Part shown: piece after piece, positions 7,832 to 16,143 of the stretch
Numbering within the stretch: position 1 is the stretch's first letter
Layout: each line of letters opens with the position of its first letter
NCBI GenBank assembly: GCA_044449065.1
Contig: JBIOHP010000005.1
Location: 1 to 64,000 of the forward strand
DNA from: JBIOHP01 sp044449065
GTDB taxonomy: Bacteria; Bacteroidota; Ignavibacteria; UBA10030; SZUA-254
DNA length: 64,000 nucleotides
Reading direction: 5' to 3'
Translations under genes and position numbers: made by a program
Notes under the pieces: generated by a model
The model's input: only the letters and a program-made list of their open reading frames with translations
Told to the model about the DNA's origin: nothing
Database searches by the model: none

Positions 7832-9103
7832 ATGAACAGACGCAAATTTATCACCACAACAGCAGCGGGTACGGCGGGCGCCGTTGCCGCAACCACGCTC
7901 CTCTCCACCGCGCTCAATGCCCAGGAATCGGGCAAGCCGGCGCCGAAACAGGACCCCGCGAAAATCGAAGCCATGAAAGCGCGGATCAAACCGATCACCG
8001 ACGACGAGCGATCGGAGCGGATGGAACGCGCGCGCAAACTTATGACGGAGAATAATCTCGACGCGATGCTGATGGAGGGCAGCACGAATTTGCAGTATTA
8101 CACCGGAGTCGGCTGGGGAAGAAGCGAACGCGTCTTTGCCATGCTTCTTGGGCGAACAGGCGAACCGCACTGGATCGTTCCTAAGTTCGAGGAAGGCAGA
8201 GCCGATGAACAGATCAAGAAGGGAAAAGTGTGGACATGGGAGGAATATGAAAGCCCGTACGAACATATTGCACAGGCGCTTGGAGAATTAGGCGCGTCAA
8301 CAGGCGCGCTTGGCATCGAGGAAACCACGCGCTATTTTGTGACGGAAGGAATCGTTAAAACACTCGGTTCTTTGCGGCTCGCCTCTGCGACTCCCGTCAC
8401 CGCTGGCTGCCGCAGCGTGAAAACAGAGCATGAGCTTGAATTGATGCAAATCGCCAACGATATCACGAAGGAGGTATTTTCATTCTCCCTCGGATTTTTG
8501 AAAGACGGCATGAAGGAACGCGAGTTCGGATCGGTTATATCAAAATTATATTCGGAATATGGCGTAAGCGGCGGCGCGTTGGTGCTGTTCGGCGAGGCTT
8601 CGGCGTACCCGCACGGCATGATACAGGATCACGCGCTGCATGACGGACAAATTGTTCTCATCGACGGCGGCTGCACCGTTGGGGGGTATGAATCGGATGT
8701 CACGCGAACGAATGTGTTCGGCAAACCGACAGACAAAATGAATAAGGTATGGGATATCGTAAAACAGGCGCAAACCGCGGCGCGCGACACCGCGAAACCG
8801 GGCGTGCCCTCGGAAGACGTCGATGCAGCCGCACGAAAAGTTATCGGCGACGCGGGATATGGACCGGGATACAAATATTTCTCGCACCGGCTTGGGCACG
8901 GCATCGGCATGGACGGGCATGAGTGGTATTATCTGGTTAAAGGCAATACCCGCCCGCTTGCATCGAACAATACGTTTAGCGATGAACCGGGAATTTACAT
9001 CCCTGGTGAATTCGGCATCCGCCTCGAAGATGATTTGCAAATCACAAACGACGGCTCGCGCCTGATGCTCCCGCAGGCAAAAAGTTTGGAAGAGATATTT
9101 TAA
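7832..9103 (+). CDS. Exported M24-family Xaa-Pro aminopeptidase-like metallopeptidase
   Basis: A 423-aa pita-bread-fold peptidase that should remove N-terminal residues next to proline or act as a dipeptidase. The first 31 residues look like a Tat signal (NRRKF followed by an Ala/Thr-rich hydrophobic stretch ending near LNAQ), so the enzyme is probably exported already folded with its metals. The creatinase-like N-terminal domain spans about 55-190. The M24 catalytic part shows the five metal ligands: Asp in LIDGGC, Asp in ESDVTRT, His in LGHGIG, Glu in DEPGIY and Glu in IRLEDD. It stands alone between repeat-rich gaps. A second M24 gene at 48172 has no signal peptide. Confidence 0.88.
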   Translation: MNRRKFITTTAAGTAGAVAATTLLSTALNAQESGKPAPKQDPAKIEAMKARIKPITDDERSERMERARKLMTENNLDAMLMEGSTNLQYYTGVGWGRSERVFAMLLGRTGEPHWIVPKFEEGRADEQIKKGKVWTWEEYESPYEHIAQALGELGASTGALGIEETTRYFVTEGIVKTLGSLRLASATPVTAGCRSVKTEHELELMQIANDITKEVFSFSLGFLKDGMKEREFGSVISKLYSEYGVSGGALVLFGEASAYPHGMIQDHALHDGQIVLIDGGCTVGGYESDVTRTNVFGKPTDKMNKVWDIVKQAQTAARDTAKPGVPSEDVDAAARKVIGDAGYGPGYKYFSHRLGHGIGMDGHEWYYLVKGNTRPLASNNTFSDEPGIYIPGEFGIRLEDDLQITNDGSRLMLPQAKSLEEIF

Positions 9104-9164
9104 ACTCTGATAGTGTTATGTATCGGAAATATGTAAATTAAGTTTGGGGCATCCAAGACCCCCT

Positions 9165-9206
9165 GCGATGCAAAATGCGCATCGCGTCCCCCTCCGAAAG
9201 GGGGAC
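9165..9206. repeat. Two adjacent hairpins upstream of the second DinB gene
   Basis: GCGATGC (9165-9171) pairs with GCATCGC (9179-9185). Immediately after, GTCCCCCT (9186-9193) pairs with AGGGGGAC (9199-9206). Both lie in the untranslated stretch before 9249 and look like members of the intergenic palindrome families. Confidence 0.5.
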
Positions 9207-9248
9207 AAACTCAAGGCAAAAGATGGAATCATAACGAAAGGAAAACGT

Positions 9249-9794
9249 ATGACAGTTGCAGAAATTAGAGAACTCTTTGAGTACAACGCGTGGGCAAACA
9301 AACGCACGTTTGAGATCGTGGAGCAAGTTCCCACGGATCAATATATGCAGGACATGAAGACCAGCCATGGCAGCATTCATGGAACCCTTCTCCACCTTGT
9401 GGGCGCGGAAAAGATTTGGCTTGATCGATGGAAACAAATATCTAATCCCACTATGCTGCAGGCAAAGGACATTCCATCGCTGGCAGAGCTGCGAAAGATA
9501 TGGGATGCGGTTCAGCAGGAGCGGGAAAAGTTTCTCGCCTCGTTCACCGATGATACGGTTAAAACCTCCATGAGCGAAACAACCCGAACTGCCGTTTACC
9601 AATTTAAAAGCCCGAATGAAGCCATCCAGCTCTCAACGACGAAGGGTGACACGTACACGCACACTTTCGCGCAGATGATGCAGCATCTCGTCAATCACTC
9701 AACGTATCACCGTGGACAGATAACGTCCCTGCTGAGGCAAATCGGGGTTAAACCGATCGGCACCGATCTGATAACGTATTTTAGAAAAAAGTAA
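9249..9794 (+). CDS. DinB-fold metal-dependent protein, second copy type
   Basis: A 181-aa DinB/YfiT-superfamily protein. The metal-ligand triad is visible at H49 (LLHLVG) and H150/H154 (VNHSTYHRGQ). The reading frame is open from 9144, but that extension runs through a hairpin repeat and is not protein-like. The ATG at 9249 follows GAAAGGAAA by a few bases and opens with the typical MTVAEIRELFEYN helix. It resembles the gene at 1598 only in fold, so the two are not a recent duplication. Likely soluble. The substrate is unknown; bacillithiol-type thiol transfer is one possibility for the family. Confidence 0.82.
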   Translation: MTVAEIRELFEYNAWANKRTFEIVEQVPTDQYMQDMKTSHGSIHGTLLHLVGAEKIWLDRWKQISNPTMLQAKDIPSLAELRKIWDAVQQEREKFLASFTDDTVKTSMSETTRTAVYQFKSPNEAIQLSTTKGDTYTHTFAQMMQHLVNHSTYHRGQITSLLRQIGVKPIGTDLITYFRKK

Positions 9795-9872
9795 AACCAT
9801 AAAGGTGATCTGGACATACGAAAACTCCGATTTGTTGTGCAGACGGATTTCGATTCTTCACAAGTTACATAT

Positions 9873-9920
9873 ATGTAAGGAGATTGCGACTCCCGACTGC
9901 GGTCGGGATCGCAATGACGT
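9873..9920. repeat. Interspersed palindromic element, TGTAAGGAGAT type, copy 1
   Basis: Begins ATGTAAGGAGATTGCGAC. The arms ATTGCGA-C-TCCCGAC (9883-9897) and GTCGGGATCGCAAT (9902-9915) pair with a single bulged C. The same opening words, closing ATGACG and bulged-C arm design recur at 63684-63750, 54 kb away. Confidence 0.7.
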
Positions 9921-10026
9921 ATTACACAGACTCAATCCGTTCGGAGCGACGCGCGATGACGGTGCATACAATTTGCATGTATGGAATACACATTACAGTA
10001 TTTATCATTCCTTTGAAAGGTAATTC

Positions 10027-10815
10027 ATGGATTTAGGGCTTAAGACCAAAACCGCTCTTGTTGCGGCAGCCAGCCAGGGATTGGGGAAAGCAACGGCGTT
10101 CGCCCTCGCAAAAGAAGGCGCACGGGTTGTCATCTGCGGACGTCGCAAAAGGGAGTTAGTGAAAACCGCCGATGAAATATGGAAGATCACGGGATCGGAA
10201 GTCATCCCGGTCGTCGCGGATGTCAGGAAACTTCAGGATATCAAAAAACTCGTGAACATCGCGAAGAAACGGTTCGGCGCGGTCGATATTCTCGTCAATA
10301 ACGCAGGCGGTCCTCCCACCGGCGATATTCTGGATATCTCTGACGAACAATGGAAAAAGGGGCACGACCTCACGCTTATGAGCGTTATCAGGATGACCCG
10401 CGAGATGCTTCCCATGATGCGGAAGCAAAAATGGGGAAGAATAATCACCATCGTATCCATCGTAGCGGTTCAGCCATTGAACGATTTGTTGATTTCTGCG
10501 ACGATACGACCGGGGATTTTTGGCTTGTCGAAAGTTCTTTCCAACAAATACGCGAAGGATAATATCACGGTGAATACCATCTGCCCGGGTATGATCCTGA
10601 CCAGGCGGCAGGAAGAATTGATGATGGCGCGCTCCGCGGAGAAGAACATCACCATGGCGCGGTATATGGCGGACGCAGTGAAAGAGATTCCAATCGGTAG
10701 ATTCGGCAGACCCGAAGAAATCGGGAATTTCATCGCGTTCCTTGCGTCTGAAAAAGCGAGTTATATCACCGGAGAAAATATTATCGTTGATGGGGGAATG
10801 GCAAAGGGTATTTAA
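10027..10815 (+). CDS. Short-chain dehydrogenase/reductase, atypical active site
   Basis: A 262-aa Rossmann-fold SDR that would use NAD(P)H to reduce or oxidise a keto/hydroxy group. It is the first gene of the ring-degradation cluster. The cofactor loop reads AAASQGLG instead of the usual TGxxxGIG, and NNAGG follows at about 90. The canonical YxxxK is missing: where Tyr is expected the sequence reads ISATIRPGIFGLSK. This matches the FabG-like SDR subgroup known to lack the full catalytic tetrad. The C terminus (ASYITGENIIVDGG) is standard. GAAAGG lies 6 bases before the ATG. It may act on a CoA-thioester intermediate or have lost oxidoreductase activity. Confidence 0.85.
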   Translation: MDLGLKTKTALVAAASQGLGKATAFALAKEGARVVICGRRKRELVKTADEIWKITGSEVIPVVADVRKLQDIKKLVNIAKKRFGAVDILVNNAGGPPTGDILDISDEQWKKGHDLTLMSVIRMTREMLPMMRKQKWGRIITIVSIVAVQPLNDLLISATIRPGIFGLSKVLSNKYAKDNITVNTICPGMILTRRQEELMMARSAEKNITMARYMADAVKEIPIGRFGRPEEIGNFIAFLASEKASYITGENIIVDGGMAKGI

Positions 10816-10890
10816 TGATTCAATGAATATCCGAATCCATCATAAAAATTGATTGTGCGTTTCTATTATAACATTACCACTTGATTGCTT

Positions 10891-11676
10891 ATGCCAAATT
10901 TTCAAACCTTATTGTATGAAATAAAGAATAACATCTGCACCATCACGCTCAACAGACCCGACGTGTACAACGCGCTGAATGAGCAGATGAAAAAGGAGAT
11001 TAACGATGCGTTGAAAGAAGCGGAAAAAGATCCTTCCGCGCGGTGCCTGGTGATTCGCGGATCGGGGGATAAAGCATTCTGCTCCGGGCAGGATCTTAAA
11101 GAGCACGCTTCCGGAAAACGATCATTGAAAGAATCGCTTGAAAAAAGCTATAATCCGATGATCCGGAAAATCCGCACTATCGAAAAACCGGTGATCGGTA
11201 TGATCAACGGCGTGGCTGCGGGGGCGGGATGCAGTCTGGCTCTCGCATGCGATATGAGGATCATGTCGTCCTCCGCGAAGCTCATTGAAATATTTATCCG
11301 TATCGGGTTGGTGCCCGATTCGGGTTCGCATTGGTTCCTCCCGCGGCTGGTCGGGATGGCAAAAGCGTTTGAGTACGCGGCGACCGGCAGGGATATCACC
11401 GCCGAAGAAGCAGAACGGGTGGGATTGGTAAATTATGTCGTTCCTCCCGATAAATTAGAATCGAAAACTATGGAGGTTGCCGCTCACTTCGCTTCTGCCC
11501 CGACCAAATCCATCGGTTTAATTAAACGCACCCTGAATAAAGTTTACACGTCCGATTTAGATTCGATTCTGGAGTACGAAGCGGTCATCCAGGAAATTGC
11601 TTCCCGGACCGGAGACCATCAGGAAGGCATTAAGGCATTTCTGGAAAAAAGAAAGGCGAATTTCAAAGGATCATAA
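10891..11676 (+). CDS. paaG: Enoyl-CoA hydratase/isomerase, PaaG-like
   Basis: A 261-aa crotonase-fold protein. The closest family I can recall is PaaG, which isomerises the ring-1,2-epoxide of phenylacetyl-CoA to the oxepin-CoA. Supporting text: YNPMIRKIRTIEKPVI, the oxyanion-hole segments FCSGQD (about 63-68) and GVAAGAG (107-113), and GLVPDSGSHWFLPRL, where D143 aligns with the catalytic Asp of PaaG. A TTG two codons upstream (10885) is possible, but the ATG at 10891 begins directly before the conserved N terminus. The genes that follow, a PaaA-like oxygenase and PaaH, support the assignment. A general enoyl-CoA hydratase is the alternative, but the usual hydratase Glu pair is not obvious. 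Confidence 0.8.
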   Translation: MPNFQTLLYEIKNNICTITLNRPDVYNALNEQMKKEINDALKEAEKDPSARCLVIRGSGDKAFCSGQDLKEHASGKRSLKESLEKSYNPMIRKIRTIEKPVIGMINGVAAGAGCSLALACDMRIMSSSAKLIEIFIRIGLVPDSGSHWFLPRLVGMAKAFEYAATGRDITAEEAERVGLVNYVVPPDKLESKTMEVAAHFASAPTKSIGLIKRTLNKVYTSDLDSILEYEAVIQEIASRTGDHQEGIKAFLEKRKANFKGS

Positions 11677-11741
11677 GATGATTTTATCGAAAACGAACTG
11701 ATTCTCTTTGTTTTTAGTTTCAAATCATGCGGTTGATCTTA

Positions 11742-11770
11742 TTGATTTTATTTCGATTTTTGCCTATTAT
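11742..11770 (+). promoter_or_regulatory. Candidate promoter of the PaaA-like gene
   Basis: TTGATT (11742-11747), a 17-base spacer and TATTAT (11765-11770) fit a sigma-70-type promoter. It would give a leader of about 70 bases before the ATG at 11848. It would also explain the 171-base gap after the PaaG-like gene in an otherwise tight cluster. Confidence 0.45.
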
Positions 11771-11847
11771 GAGAATTAAGCAATAATGCGTTTTTCAGTC
11801 GAAATCAGCTAAAATTAACTCATTTATTTAGTATTGGAGATATGACT

Positions 11848-12690
11848 ATGCCCGGAGTTCCTTCTACGATCCCCAGCGCGAAGCGGGAAGAACTTATGAT
11901 GAAAAAACTCTCAAAACATGAATCGATCGAAACACCCGATGAAATGAGCGATGAGTATTATGAACACCTCACCAATTTAATGGTTCAGCAGGCAGATTCC
12001 GAACTCGCAGGCGGGTTCGGGTATGTACCCTGGATCATGAAAGCGCCGACGACCGAAGAGATGCTTATCGTATCGAATATCGTCCGCGATGAAGTGCGGC
12101 ACGCGCGCGCGATGTACCGGCTTCTGGAAGATGCGAAATTCGGCGTCGACGATTGGGTGGAGAAGATGGATTTTACATTCCGTGTCGGCGATACGCAGAA
12201 TCTTGGCACTGAACGAGCTGCGAGCGATAAACGCGTAAATATTTTCTATTACCCGATTGATAGCTGGGCGGATTTTGTCATGTTCAACTTTCTGATGGAT
12301 CGCGGCGCGGGTCATCAACTTGAAGACGTTAAGGATAGCAGTTTTGGACCCTGGCGGAGAGAGATCGATCGGATTTTTAAGGAAGAACTGACCCATATCG
12401 CGCATGGCGATTACTGGGTGAAACGCCTCGCGCTCGATCCCGCCGCCAAACATGAAATTCAGGATTCTCTCAATCGATGGTGGCCCCGCGTGATGGCGAT
12501 CTTTGGCAGACCAGGGTCGAGAAAAAATAAACGCTACCGCGATCTTGGATTGAAAATCCGGGATAATAATGACGTCCGTCAGACATTTGCCAAAGAGGTT
12601 ACCGAAAAAGCTGAAGCATGGGGTTTAACAATGCCGAGGTGGGTACCCGAGTGGGATAAATTACCTGAAGATTCGGTAATTCCCGGGTGA
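11848..12690 (+). CDS. PaaA-like diiron oxygenase subunit
   Basis: A 280-aa ferritin-like diiron protein of the phenylacetic-acid-catabolism (PaaA/PaaC) family, which epoxidises the aromatic ring of aryl-CoA thioesters. Iron-ligand candidates are E52, E82-x-x-H85 (DEVRHA) and E180-x-x-H183 (EELTHI). The segment LNRWWPRVMAIFG matches the PaaA pattern near the second iron-binding helix pair. I chose the ATG at 11848 because TTGGAGA lies 7 bases upstream; an in-frame ATG at 11842 is too close to that site. No PaaB, PaaC, PaaD or reductase PaaE gene is adjacent, so the electron-transfer partner must be elsewhere or differ. BoxB of benzoyl-CoA epoxidase is related but much longer. Confidence 0.75.
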   Translation: MPGVPSTIPSAKREELMMKKLSKHESIETPDEMSDEYYEHLTNLMVQQADSELAGGFGYVPWIMKAPTTEEMLIVSNIVRDEVRHARAMYRLLEDAKFGVDDWVEKMDFTFRVGDTQNLGTERAASDKRVNIFYYPIDSWADFVMFNFLMDRGAGHQLEDVKDSSFGPWRREIDRIFKEELTHIAHGDYWVKRLALDPAAKHEIQDSLNRWWPRVMAIFGRPGSRKNKRYRDLGLKIRDNNDVRQTFAKEVTEKAEAWGLTMPRWVPEWDKLPEDSVIPG

Positions 12691-12738
12691 CAATCGACCT
12701 TTCTATCATTCTAACACAATTCATTTAACATCGGGGCA

Positions 12739-13587
12739 ATGAAACAGATAGGGATTATTGGAGCCGGGACGATGGGCGCAGGAATAGCGCAAGTCGCTTT
12801 GCTTTCGGGATTTTCTGTAACCATTTATGACGTAGCAGAAACAGTTCTATCGACTCTACGCTACCGCATCCGTTCCGATTTTTCTCTCCTGGCGCAGAAG
12901 GGGAAGCTTGCCACCGAACAAATTGACCCTCTTCTCTCAAACCTCAGTGCAACCAATTCATTATCAAATTTTTCAAACTGTGATTTTATTATCGAAGCGG
13001 CAGCGGAGGTACTGGATATAAAGCAGGGAATTTTTAAGCATCTTGAAGTAAACTCTCCTGCAGCATGCATTTTTGCCAGCAACACTTCATCGCTCTCAAT
13101 CACGGAAATTGCGGGAGCAATAAAAAACCGAGGCAGGTTTGTTGGCTTGCATTTTTTCAATCCTGCTACCCGTATGAAACTCGTTGAAGTGGTTAAAGGA
13201 TTCCATACATCCTATGAAACGCTTCAGTTAGCATTTTCATTGGTGAAACAATTCGGAAAAACTCCCATCCTCGTAAAGGATACTCCGGGCTTTATCGTCA
13301 ATCGTATTGCCCGTCCGTTTTACGGCGAGGCGCTGCGTCTGTACCAGGAAGGAGTTGCGGATATCGATGCAATCGATAAAATTGTCCGCCTTGAGGGTGG
13401 ATTTAAAATGGGTCCCTTTGAATTGATGGACCTGATCGGCATCGATATAAATTTCACCGTTACAAAATCTATCTATGAACAATCCTTCCACGAGTCGCGC
13501 TACCGTCCCCATCTCATTCAACAAATGATGGTGAATGCCGGTCAACTCGGTAAAAAAACGGGGCGAGGGTTTTACAAATACAAATGA
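12739..13587 (+). CDS. paaH: 3-hydroxyacyl-CoA dehydrogenase, N-terminal half of PaaH
   Basis: A 282-aa NAD-dependent 3-hydroxyacyl-CoA dehydrogenase, expected to oxidise 3-hydroxyadipyl-CoA to 3-oxoadipyl-CoA. The NAD motif GAGTMGAG is at 8-15. The catalytic pair is H138 (GLHFFNP) and E150 (KLVEVV), and the substrate domain ends with LGKKTGRGFYKYK. It lines up with the first 280 or so residues of E. coli PaaH (475 aa, from memory). The rest of that protein is encoded by the separate gene at 15251. The stop overlaps the next start as ATGA, so the M1 peptidase gene is translationally coupled. On its own this half is the size of a complete simple HBD-type dehydrogenase and could be active alone. 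Confidence 0.85.
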   Translation: MKQIGIIGAGTMGAGIAQVALLSGFSVTIYDVAETVLSTLRYRIRSDFSLLAQKGKLATEQIDPLLSNLSATNSLSNFSNCDFIIEAAAEVLDIKQGIFKHLEVNSPAACIFASNTSSLSITEIAGAIKNRGRFVGLHFFNPATRMKLVEVVKGFHTSYETLQLAFSLVKQFGKTPILVKDTPGFIVNRIARPFYGEALRLYQEGVADIDAIDKIVRLEGGFKMGPFELMDLIGIDINFTVTKSIYEQSFHESRYRPHLIQQMMVNAGQLGKKTGRGFYKYK

Positions 13588-15245
13588 TGAAAACTCTAAC
13601 AGCTTTATTGTCACTGTTGCTCATCGTCGGATCGATAGGCACAGGATACTCATTCGAGAAGATTAACGACCCCCGTCTTGGATATTACGATGTGCAACAT
13701 TACGATCTTACGATGGGATTCGATTTCCTCGCTCGTACCTTCACCGGAAAAAATATTGTTCAGGCACAATCCCTCAGACCGTTATCTGAATTCGTCATCT
13801 GCGCCTCTCAACAAACCATCAAGATAGATTCGGTGCGTTATTTAAAGAAAGCGATCCCGTTTCTTCAAACCGATGATTATCTTACGGTAAATCTCCAGGG
13901 TACCGTAAGGAATGGCGAAGTATTTTCGGTCTCTATTTATTATCATGGAAGATCCAGTTTTCAGGGTCAGTATGAGACCGGGGGAATATTCATTGATCTT
14001 GTGAAAGGACTTGGGAGAGTTGCAACAAGCAGTGAGCCGAATTTTGCCCACCGGTGGTGGCCTTGTAAAGATGTTCCCGACGATAAAGCGACGGTTTCGG
14101 TGCATATGACCATCCCGGGAAATCTTACCGGAATTTCAAACGGTATCTTGAAATCTGTTGATCGAACGCCCGGTACAGCGACCTATAACTGGGAAACAAA
14201 AAATCCCATCGCAACGTATCTTGTCAGCGTCACCGTAGGAAACTACCGGCTATTCACCAGCACCTACACAGGGTTGAAGGGCGAGCAGATGAAAATGTAT
14301 TTCTATGTCTTTCCGGAAGATTACGAGAAAGCCAAAATCGATTTCGAGAACACAGGTGAAATAATTAAATTTTTTGCGACGAAGTTCGGAGAATACCCCT
14401 TCCTGAATGAAAAATTCGGTTTTGTTGAAGTCAGCGGCGGTCTTACGATGGAGAATCAAACAATATGCTCTATTGAAGATCGTATGATCGGCGGCGATAA
14501 TCACGCGGAAAACACGTTCGTCCATGAAATAGCGCACCACTGGTGGGGAAATCTCATCACTCCAAAAAACTGGATACATTCATGGTTGAATGAAGGATTC
14601 GCCACCTATGCAGAAGCGCTCTACCGAGAACACCTTGAAGGAATAGTCGGTTACCACCAGTATATGAATTCCCTTATGAACGTGAAAAACGGCCGGTATG
14701 AGGGATCAGTCATCGGGCAATCGGATACATCGTATTGGGATGCATTTTCAATGAGAGTCTACAACAAAGGAGGAATCATCCTCCACATGCTTCGCGGCAT
14801 TATGGGTGATGATAAATTCTTTCAGGCAATGCGGAATTATATCGCAAATCCCAAGTACCGGTATGCAAATGCAGAAACCGACGATTTTATCAACGAATGC
14901 GAACTTGTTTATGGAAGCAGTTTGCGATGGTTCTTCAACGAATGGGTTTATGCCTATACTCCAACAATTGACAGACCGGAGTACTCCTATGATTGGAACA
15001 GCGCTCCATCCGGTAATAGTTATGATGTAAAGCTGAACATACTGCAAAAGACTACTTCGCTATTACTCTATAAAATGCCCATGAATATTACCGTTTCAAC
15101 AGAGTCGTCGATTGCGAATTTTGCCATTGTGGATAGTTTAGCATCACAAAATTTTATTTTCCAGACAGCGGATAAACCCAGATTTATCGAACTTGATAAA
15201 GCAGGTTGGATATTCAAGACGGTGACGAAAACGGGAGCCAATTAA
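13584..15245 (+). CDS. Exported M1-family aminopeptidase
   Basis: A 553-aa gluzincin peptidase. A signal peptide is visible in the first 24 residues (MMKTLTALLSLLL, then small residues). The N-terminal beta domain covers about 30-230. The exopeptidase motif GGLTMENQ appears near 290. The zinc site is H314-E315-x-x-H318 with E337 (LNEGFATYAE), giving HEXXH-18-E. The thermolysin-like domain continues to about 480, then a short beta domain ends the protein. The long C-terminal domain of full-size M1 enzymes is missing, as in shorter M1 forms. The ATGA overlap with the upstream dehydrogenase half and the 5-base gap to the downstream half place it inside a split paaH. No role in ring degradation is obvious. 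Confidence 0.9.
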   Translation: MMKTLTALLSLLLIVGSIGTGYSFEKINDPRLGYYDVQHYDLTMGFDFLARTFTGKNIVQAQSLRPLSEFVICASQQTIKIDSVRYLKKAIPFLQTDDYLTVNLQGTVRNGEVFSVSIYYHGRSSFQGQYETGGIFIDLVKGLGRVATSSEPNFAHRWWPCKDVPDDKATVSVHMTIPGNLTGISNGILKSVDRTPGTATYNWETKNPIATYLVSVTVGNYRLFTSTYTGLKGEQMKMYFYVFPEDYEKAKIDFENTGEIIKFFATKFGEYPFLNEKFGFVEVSGGLTMENQTICSIEDRMIGGDNHAENTFVHEIAHHWWGNLITPKNWIHSWLNEGFATYAEALYREHLEGIVGYHQYMNSLMNVKNGRYEGSVIGQSDTSYWDAFSMRVYNKGGIILHMLRGIMGDDKFFQAMRNYIANPKYRYANAETDDFINECELVYGSSLRWFFNEWVYAYTPTIDRPEYSYDWNSAPSGNSYDVKLNILQKTTSLLLYKMPMNITVSTESSIANFAIVDSLASQNFIFQTADKPRFIELDKAGWIFKTVTKTGAN

Positions 15246-15250
15246 CCCTC

Positions 15251-15997
15251 ATGCGATCGGACAGTAAATCTATTTTCCTGATCGGAGATTTTACTCTCGT
15301 CAGAGAATGGAGCGAAATTTTACATAACCATAATTTCCTGGCGGGGTGTATCGTTAACCAAACGGAGAATGGGAAACTTCCCTCATACTGCAAGAAGCAG
15401 GCAACAATTCCCAAGAATTGTTATGCCGCCTTCGAACTCACCATCCTCGATTCCGGAATCAAAGAAAATAATCTGCTGCGATTAGATAGAACCCTAAATC
15501 CCAAAGCTGCAATATATTCAACGTCAGTTACCGTATCGACCACCGAACAGGCGGCATGGATAAAAAATCCAGGGCGGCTGCTCGGGATAAGCGGTTTCCC
15601 GACATTCGCACAGCGCCCGTTAATTGAACTTGCGCTTTCGATCCATACATCAAAAAGTGTCATCAATATGGCGGAAGAACTATTTCTGCAACTCGGTAAA
15701 GAGATATCCGTTGTACAGGATCGGGTGGGTATGGTGATGCCCCGGATTTTAACTTCATTAATCAACGAGGCATTCTTCGCCGTCATGGATGGGATTGCCA
15801 CGGCGGAAGATCTTGACGCTGCGATGAAATTAGGCGCTAACTATCCGCGCGGTCCAATCGAATGGGCAAATTCAATCGGCGTGCAATATACGGTTGCGTT
15901 GCTTGATGCGATTCATAGAGACACGGGCGATCCGCGATACCGGATCGCGCCGTCGTTACGGCAGCTTGCCCTGGGAAAGAAATGGTGGAACGGTTGA
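15251..15997 (+). CDS. C-terminal half of PaaH as a separate protein
   Basis: A 248-aa protein matching the C-terminal part of PaaH-type dehydrogenases: a degenerate Rossmann-like segment (about 1-150, without a GxGxxG motif) followed by a second helical 3-hydroxyacyl-CoA dehydrogenase C-terminal domain. The latter contains LGANYPRGPIEWA and DPRYRIAPSLRQLA, which parallel the end of E. coli PaaH as I recall it. The frame is open from 15206, inside the M1 gene, but the ATG at 15251 (5 bases after the M1 stop) is the better start. It has no cofactor motif of its own, so it probably works as a partner of the protein from 12739, for example in dimer contacts. Confidence 0.8.
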   Translation: MRSDSKSIFLIGDFTLVREWSEILHNHNFLAGCIVNQTENGKLPSYCKKQATIPKNCYAAFELTILDSGIKENNLLRLDRTLNPKAAIYSTSVTVSTTEQAAWIKNPGRLLGISGFPTFAQRPLIELALSIHTSKSVINMAEELFLQLGKEISVVQDRVGMVMPRILTSLINEAFFAVMDGIATAEDLDAAMKLGANYPRGPIEWANSIGVQYTVALLDAIHRDTGDPRYRIAPSLRQLALGKKWWNG

Positions 15998-16143
15998 ATG
16001 TTTCACGCAATTTTTGTATATATCCCATAAATAAAAGGTAAATAGCTCTAAAATGAACGTACGATACCAAGTTTTTGTTTTTCAGGGTATCAAGAGTTTT
16101 ATGCATTGTTGTTATTAACATTTTTTAATAAGGAATAATTGTT

